A stretch of 64,000 nucleotides of DNA, taken from assembly GCA_963854835.1 (NCBI GenBank), contig OY978530.1, forward strand, positions 32,498,695 to 32,562,694, read 5' to 3'. Shown here piece by piece: positions 58,916 through 64,000 of the stretch. Position 1 is the stretch's first letter, and each line of letters starts with the position of its first letter. Position numbers and translations under genes: made by a program. This stretch comes from Megamerina dolium. Lineage: Eukaryota; Arthropoda; Insecta; Diptera; Megamerinidae. The notes under the pieces are model-generated. The model had not been told where the DNA came from, searched no databases, and saw only the letters and a program-made list of their open reading frames with translations.

Positions 58916-61300
58916 TTATCCGGTACTCGCCACCAACGCAAATAGGTCCAGACGCCTGGACTCTTTGTTTGTTGACACTAGATACTTCGTCTTGCCCTCG
59001 TTCACCGTGAGACCCATCCGAAGCGACTCTCTTTCCAACTCTGAGAATGCTGCAATGACTGCTCGCGTGTTCATGCCGATTATGTCAATATCGTCGGAAT
59101 ACGCTAACAGCATGACACTTTTGTTGAAGATAGTGCCATTATGTCGTAGATCAGCAGCTCGTATTATTTTCTCCATAATAAGATTGAAGAAGTCGCACGA
59201 TAACGAATCACCTTGTCTGAAACCCCGTTCGGTATTAAACGGTGCGGAGAGGTCCTTCCCAATTTTCACTGCACAACGGGAGTTATGCAGTGTCATTCTA
59301 CAAAGTCGAATGAGCTTTGCAGGAATACCGAACTCAGACATTGTTGCGTAGAGGTAATCCCTTACCGTACTGTCGAAAGCGGCTTTATAATCAACAAATA
59401 GGTGGTGTGTGTCGATCTGTTTTTCTTGGGTCTTCTCCAGGATTCGGCGCAGTGTGAAAATCTGGTCGATGGTGGATTTACCAGGTCTGAAGCCACACTG
59501 ATAAGGTCCAATCAGGTTGCTGAGCATAGGCTTCAACCTTTCACACAGTACGCTCGATAGAACCTTGTACGCGATGCTCAGGAGACTTATTCCACGGTAG
59601 TTGGCGCAAATTGTGGGGTCTCCTTTTTTATGTACAGGACAGAGCACACTGAGCCTCCAATCATCAGGCATGCTTTCATCCGACCATATTCTGCTTATGA
59701 GCTGGTGCATGCGGGTGAGCAGCTCATCGCCTCCGGTCTTAAACAACTCGGCAGGCAGGCCATCAGCACCTGCAGCTTTGTTGTTCTTCAGCCTTAAAAT
59801 GGCCGTTTCAACCTCGTCATAGTCGGGTGGTGGAACATCAACACCATCATCTGTAATTGGGGTTATCGGGCATTCTCCTCCACTGGCGGAATTGTTCGTA
59901 GCATCGCCATTCAGTAACGTGGAGAAGTGTTCCCTCCATAGGCTCAGTACACTCTGGACATCCGTAACCAGATTCCCATTTCTATCACGACAAGAAGAGG
60001 CTCCGGGATTTAAACCTCCACTCAGGCGCTTGATCTTTTCAAAGAATTTTCGAGTCTCATTCTTGTCGGTACACCTCTCTATCTCCTCACACTCGCGTCT
60101 TTCCAACTCCCTCTTCTTGCGCCTGAAAAGACGTCTCTCTGCACTCCTTTTCTCTCTATACCGCTCCTTAACAGCTCGCGTTACGCCTGCACGCAGGGTT
60201 TTTCTGTAGGCGGCGTCTTTCTCTGGGGTAGCGTCGCGACACTCCTGATCATACCACTCATTCCTCAGAGGCCGGTAGTAACCGATTACCTCCTCGGCAG
60301 CAGTAGTCATGGAGTGGGATATATGTGTCCACCGTGCGCATGTATCATCAAGTGGGGGAGTGTTCTGCATAAGCAGATCCGATAGTCGAGTGGCAAATTC
60401 ATCTGCTGTCACTGGTGATCGCAGCTTACTGACGTCGAGCTTTCTATGTGTGGGACTTCTCTTCTTATTTGCGACACATAAACGTGTGCGCATCTTAGCT
60501 GCAACAAGGTAGTGATCCGAGTCGATGTTGGCACCACGGATCGATTTCACGTCCATCACACTGGAAGCATGCCTTCCGTCAATCACCACATGATCAATTT
60601 GGTTTCTTGTACGTTTATCTGGAGACAACCATGTCGCTTTGTGGATGTCGAGATGCTGGAATCTGGTACCACCAACTATCATGTTTCGTGCTGCAGCGAA
60701 GTCGATCAGCCTCATTCCGTTATCGGAGGTGTTCTGGTGGAGGCTGAATTTTTCAACAATTGAATCAAAGGTACCTTTCTTGCCCACCCTGGCATTAAAG
60801 TCGCCAAGCACGATTTTGATATCGTGGCGGGGGCAGCGGTCATAAGCTTCTTCGAGGCGCTGAAAGAAGCTCTCCTTGGTCACATTGTCCTTCTCATCCG
60901 TCGGAGCGTGGGCACATATAAGGCTGATGTTGAAAAATTTTGCCTTGATGCGGATTGTGGCCAGCCGTTCGTTCACAGGCGTGAACTGTGATACAAGATG
61001 TCGTAGTCTCTTGCTGACCAAAAATCCACATCCTAATTCGTGCCTTTCAGCATGGCAACTGTAGTAGATGTCACAGGACGCTCTTTTGGAGCAGCCCTGT
61101 CCTGTCCATTGCATTTCCTGGAGAGCGGTGATGTCAGCTCTGTATTTTTCGAGGACATCAACCAGCTGGATAGAGGCACCTTCCCTATAAAGGGATCGGA
61201 CATTCCAGGTGCATATCCGTAAATCGTGGTCCTTTTTTCGTTTGCGGGGGTCATCAACAAAAGCGGTAGTCCTTATCCGAGGCATATTTGTTTTTTTCAT
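58916..61300 (-). CDS. RTE endonuclease-reverse transcriptase, truncated
   Basis: 794 codons. Endonuclease at about residues 25-255: ICTWNVRSLYREGAS, DITALQEMQWTGQG, KIVLGDFNARVGKK and a closing SDHYLVAAKM, the apurinic-endonuclease residues that nick the target. A basic coiled linker (about 360-440) is followed by the RT (about 500-770): PVHKKGDPTICANYRGISLL, YQCGFRPGKSTIDQIFTLRR, FVDYKAAFDS, RGFRQGDSLSCDFFNLIMEK. The catalytic box reads LLAYSDDIDII where sister copies have YADD, an Ala to Ser change next to the two Asp. The last residues (LFALVASTG) are out of frame after the deletion. The first in-frame ATG was used as start. This protein would copy RTE, and possibly SINE, RNA at the nick. 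Confidence 0.9.
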   Translation of the reverse strand: MKKTNMPRIRTTAFVDDPRKRKKDHDLRICTWNVRSLYREGASIQLVDVLEKYRADITALQEMQWTGQGCSKRASCDIYYSCHAERHELGCGFLVSKRLRHLVSQFTPVNERLATIRIKAKFFNISLICAHAPTDEKDNVTKESFFQRLEEAYDRCPRHDIKIVLGDFNARVGKKGTFDSIVEKFSLHQNTSDNGMRLIDFAAARNMIVGGTRFQHLDIHKATWLSPDKRTRNQIDHVVIDGRHASSVMDVKSIRGANIDSDHYLVAAKMRTRLCVANKKRSPTHRKLDVSKLRSPVTADEFATRLSDLLMQNTPPLDDTCARWTHISHSMTTAAEEVIGYYRPLRNEWYDQECRDATPEKDAAYRKTLRAGVTRAVKERYREKRSAERRLFRRKKRELERRECEEIERCTDKNETRKFFEKIKRLSGGLNPGASSCRDRNGNLVTDVQSVLSLWREHFSTLLNGDATNNSASGGECPITPITDDGVDVPPPDYDEVETAILRLKNNKAAGADGLPAELFKTGGDELLTRMHQLISRIWSDESMPDDWRLSVLCPVHKKGDPTICANYRGISLLSIAYKVLSSVLCERLKPMLSNLIGPYQCGFRPGKSTIDQIFTLRRILEKTQEKQIDTHHLFVDYKAAFDSTVRDYLYATMSEFGIPAKLIRLCRMTLHNSRCAVKIGKDLSAPFNTERGFRQGDSLSCDFFNLIMEKIIRAADLRHNGTIFNKSVMLLAYSDDIDIIGMNTRAVIAAFSELERESLRMGLTVNEGKTKYLVSTNKESRRLDLFALVASTG

Positions 61301-61645
61301 TGGAGGGGTTTTTTATGTGGCGGGTCCCAAACCCAACGCACAACCTCTAACCGAGGAGATTTTCGCCACTCACTTCAGCCGCCTCCCAGCGGGTGCCAGG
61401 AAGACGTTGCCCGGTGGTCGCCACATGGAGGGCCCCCATTAATAATAATGAAAGCGCCATCACAGAGTAAGCAGAGCAAGCTATATGACTACCCCTCATT
61501 AACAAATAAAGGTATCATCACATAGCGCTCAGATCAAACTACATGAAAGCCAGTGAGTTGACTTGCGATGAGTTCAACAAGGATTGCGCTAGCCCCACCT
61601 GGTTGAGGCAGTTAGACACGTTACCTTGCGAAAACACCACCAGAC
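61301..61645 (-). other. 5' leader of the RTE family
   Basis: Collinear with 55530-55860 ahead of another RTE copy, so it belongs to the element. Contains GTGGCGAAAATCTCCTCGG and GGTAACGTGTCTAACTGCC on the minus strand. A 77-codon opposite-strand frame has no support. Confidence 0.7.
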
Positions 61646-61647
61646 CA

Positions 61648-61751
<104 letters not shown>

Positions 61752-61848
61752 AGTTAAACTATTAACTTCAAAGCGATTAGTACTATATTTTTAAATATAG
61801 TTAGTAAAATGATATTTATGAAGATATAGACCTGGCTTTCATGCTTTC

Positions 61849-62226
61849 ATGTATAAGCAAATACTTTCAGCAGAGCGAATACCAATAAATTTGGTGTTTA
61901 CATCAGATGGTGGAAGAAAGGGAAAATATGGATTTCGTTTGACTCTACCAAATGATGAGGTGGTCGACATCGACATAGCTTTTTCTATGCTTAGTACTGC
62001 GAAAAATGAAGATAGAGTATTTAGCGATGAACCTACTAAAACGACACCATCAATTTCAAGTACGGGGGGGGCAACAAAACATTTTTTCACCGTGACTGAA
62101 GCTATTGAAGCATTCAGGCAAGATTTGATACACAAGGAGCAAGAAATTAATGGTATAATTCAAAGTGAGTGTCCTTTCTACAGACATTTTAAACTGCTTT
62201 ATGATTCCGGTACATACATGCACTTA
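61849..62226 (+). CDS. Unrecognised protein fragment, possibly a host exon
   Basis: 126 codons with balanced composition, unlike the AT-driven frames around it: INLVFTSDGGRKGKYGFRLT, LPNDEVVDIDIAFSMLSTAK, STGGATKHFFTVTEAIEAFR and QDLIHKEQEINGIIQ. An acceptor-like ATACTTTCAG ends at 61871, and GTGAGT at 62166 would be a good donor, giving an internal exon of about 294 bp. Alternatively the frame runs on (SECPFYRHFKLLYDSGTYMH) to a stop at 62227 and shifts into the next frame. I do not recognise the family. It lies between an RTE copy and another LINE, so a mobile-element origin is also possible. Confidence 0.4.
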
Positions 62227-62365
62227 TGATTCAAACTACGAGAAACGAGGTATGAGTATTCGATGTAGTGAATATCGCGAAGTTGTAACTGAACAGCTTA
62301 TTGATGGTGAAGTTGCATTAGTTCGTTATTCTGTTGAAAACTATAGATCTGATATTGAAATCTGA
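62227..62365 (+). CDS. Unrecognised short frame continuing the previous one
   Basis: Reads YDSNYEKRGMSIRCSEYREV, VTEQLIDGEVALVRYSVENY and RSDIEI before a stop. It begins where the previous frame stops and may be the same protein after a one-base shift or an unrecognised small intron. No domain assigned. Confidence 0.35.
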
Positions 62366-62499
62366 AATGTGCAACCTATTGAACACATGTATACAATGTC
62401 AACATTCTAATTTAATTATATGATGCAATCATTCATGTTCATTCATGAATTTTTTACTAATATAGCATGTAATATAAAGCTTGATGATAATTTTTTTTT

Positions 62500-63560
62500 T
62501 CTCCTTCAAACTCCTAATTGGAGCATAGGGCCTCCACAAGGCTTCGCCATCGCACGCGGTATTGGGCAGTTGATCTAGCGCCTTCTTATAGGTGTTTCTT
62601 GGTCGTCCGCGGCCTCTGCTTCCTTACGGGTTCCACTCAAGCGACATTCGCGTGATGCTATCTGACTGCTTTCTTAGCGTGTGGCCAATCCAGCGCCACT
62701 TTCTACGCTTAATCTGGATCAGTATGGGCTCTTCGCTCGTCAGACGCCATAGTGCCTCGTTTGAAATAGTGTTCGGCCAGAAAATTCTACAAATGATCCT
62801 CAAACACTTGTTAACGAAAGCTTGCAGTCTCTGCATGATGGAGTTCGAGATCAGCCATCGGAGAATATTCGTAATTTCGTGCGTCTGGATATTTGGGAAT
62901 TTGTCCATACTGATTTTAGCCGGCCAAATGCTGTCTTTGCTTTGCTTAGCCTGCAGTAAGCATCCTCCTCAGCTCCCCCGTCTGTTGCTGTCGTGCAACC
63001 GAGGTAGCAGAAACTTTCGACGAATTCAATCGCACAGCCGTCAATCATTATATGGCTTCTATTGGAATGATTGATTCTCATAGCTTTGGTCTTCGCAATA
63101 TTTATCTCTAATCCGACAATGCGTGCCAGCGCGACTAAACTTTTAGCCTTCGCTTGCATATCGGAGAATTTGTGCGAGAGGAGACAAATGTCATCGGCAA
63201 AGTCCAAGTCCTCAAGCTGCCGCGCGAGATTCCACACAATGCCAGTTCTCTTGTACTGAGTGAGGCTGCTCATGACGTCATCCAGCACAATGGCGAAGAG
63301 AAGCGGGGAGAGAGGGCAGCCCTGCCGCACTCCAGCGTTGTTCGTGAATGAATCACTGATGTTACCATTGTGTAGAACCGCCAACTCAGAGTTCTTGTAA
63401 AGCGCCATTATGAGGCGAATCAGCTTCAGGGGGACACCTTTTCTACTCAAAGCCATCCAGATGGAATTATGCTTAAGTGTCGAATGCCTTCTTGAAGTCG
63501 ACGAACAGCATGTATAGTGGGGAGCGCCATTCAATCGATTGCTCGACGATGATACGCAAG
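62500..63560 (-). pseudogene. Second RTE-like LINE family, RT to 3' end
   Basis: Minus strand: SIEWRSPLYMLFVDFKKAFD (63545), one-base shift, IWMALSRKGVPLKLIRLIMA, ELAVLHNGNISDSFTNNAGV then RQGCPLSPLLFAIVLDDVMS, catalytic LDFADDICLLSHKF, KTKAMRINHSNRSHIMIDGC, FCYLGCTTATDGGAEEDAYC, FGRLKSVWTNSQISRRTKLR. A second frame adds LQAFVNKCLRIICRIFWPNT and IKRRKWRWIGHTLRKQSDSI with the end SRGRGRPRNTYKKAL near 62600. The catalytic FADD is intact. The order and the IGHTLRK...GRPRNT tail fit RTE-type LINEs, but wording differs clearly from the main RTE family here. 5' truncated with two frameshifts. Confidence 0.8.
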
Positions 63561-63736
63561 AGTTGATAATAAAGAGTTACAAAACATTTATTTATTTTGT
63601 TTGTTTATTGTTTACACTCAGACTTCGTATAATAGTAATCGATACATTTTGTTTATATTATATTTTTAAACTTCACTGTTGAGTAAGCAAAAGTATCAAT
63701 AATTGTTTGATATGATAAAATTTTACGTAGAGGACA
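63561..63736. other. AT-rich spacer, no gene seen
   Basis: AT-rich DNA before the last open frame. It may be a 5' UTR or promoter if that frame is real; nothing specific is visible. Confidence 0.35.
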
Positions 63737-63937
63737 ATGGATTCTAATTTAAATACTACATTTGGTAGTTATAGTAGCGGTGGTAGTAATAAATATGGCC
63801 ACATAAAAATGGAAGATACTGCTGCAAGGAGAAAGCAGTATGAAATCCATTCAAATTCGAACGAGCTAAACACTGAGGAAGAGGATGCAAAAAAGTATAG
63901 TACATCAAATGTTCCATATAAAAGATTGAAGAATTAA
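63737..63937 (+). CDS. Hypothetical 66-residue polar protein or first exon
   Basis: Starts MDSNLNTTFGSYSSGGSNKY and is rich in Ser, Asn, Glu and Lys (MEDTAARRKQYEIHSNSNEL, EEEDAKKYSTSNVPYKRLKN). GC and codon use are less extreme than in neighbouring spacers, and the ATG context ACAATGG is acceptable for insects. It ends with TAA shortly before the window end. It could be a small disordered protein or a first coding exon. No family recognised. Confidence 0.35.
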   Translation: MDSNLNTTFGSYSSGGSNKYGHIKMEDTAARRKQYEIHSNSNELNTEEEDAKKYSTSNVPYKRLKN

Positions 63938-64000
63938 TAATCGGAGTTAGTGATAGAGTGAAGCTCACATCAAGCAAGATTCAATAAAATAATCACGGAC

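Larger units (their letters stand above)
58592..61645 (-). mobile_element. RTE-like LINE, longest copy, with internal deletion
   Basis: Runs from the 5' leader (about 61645 to 61301) through one long frame (61300-58916), a C-terminal piece in another frame (58905-58632) and a short 3' UTR ending TGGCCACATAAGTAAGTAAG at 58592. Compared with the fragments at 17835 and 28927, about 330 bp of the C-terminal domain is missing near 58945. Both outer edges touch (TA)n tracts. Confidence 0.9.

Noticed and set aside
59892..60512. Long open frames on the plus strand opposite the RTE protein (also 15616-16051, 22403-22855)
   Set aside because: They are antisense shadows of well supported coding frames and contain no domain.

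Overview
The window looks like the genome of a higher (brachyceran) fly, plausibly a tephritid-like species. The only host gene recognised with confidence is the 3' half of a metabotropic glutamate receptor gene (mGluR, five exons between 7403 and 10965, plus strand). Its transmembrane core closely resembles Drosophila mGluR, and its introns are short (56-63 bp) except for one. Nearly everything else is transposable-element sequence at several levels of decay, cut by long (TA)n tracts. In Drosophila mGluR lies on the dot chromosome (Muller F), which is small, heterochromatin-rich and the ancestral fly X. The TE density fits that setting, but this is inference.

Layout. 1-7402 (upstream of the first visible mGluR exon): a Tc1-like element with repeats inside its terminus, an RT fossil, AT-rich inverted repeats around a 15-copy 94-bp GC-rich satellite, a tRNA-derived SINE and a 3' RTE fragment. 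7403-11400: mGluR exons, with two dead transposases in the one large intron, then the 3' UTR. 12480-17850: a BEL/Pao relic, an RTE 5' half, a SINE and scrambled Tc1/mariner-type pieces. 17835-25592: an RTE fragment whose (TA)n tract has received a fresh 6.37-kb Ty3/gypsy element with identical LTRs. 25593-32300: an RNase H-bearing LINE, RTE pieces, a SINE and (TA)n tracts. 32385-37023: a BEL/Pao relic, then a possible unclassified DNA transposon whose ends are inverted TGTCGTATG pairs, itself holding two SINEs. 37349-41359: a second Ty3/gypsy element, gutted but with about 99% identical LTRs. 41364-46860: a decayed 17.6/297-like gypsy invaded by two SINEs, a mariner and a hAT-like MITE. 46930-52632: two RNase H-bearing LINEs head to tail, one split by a mariner. 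52816-58592: a gypsy gag fragment, an RTE copy and a decayed LINE split by a SINE. 58592-61645: the longest RTE copy. 61849-63937: unrecognised ORFs and a second RTE-like family.

How the parts relate. The RTE family (at least six copies) is a plausible source of the machinery for the SINE family (nine copies), because the two share a short 3' end followed by a 4-nt tandem repeat. Nesting gives a partial order: old gypsy, BEL and LINE relics are interrupted by mariners, SINEs and a MITE, while the two LTR elements with near-identical LTRs are the youngest arrivals. No rRNA, bona fide tRNA, CRISPR or operon-like organisation was seen. All family names come from reading translated motifs by eye, without database searches.
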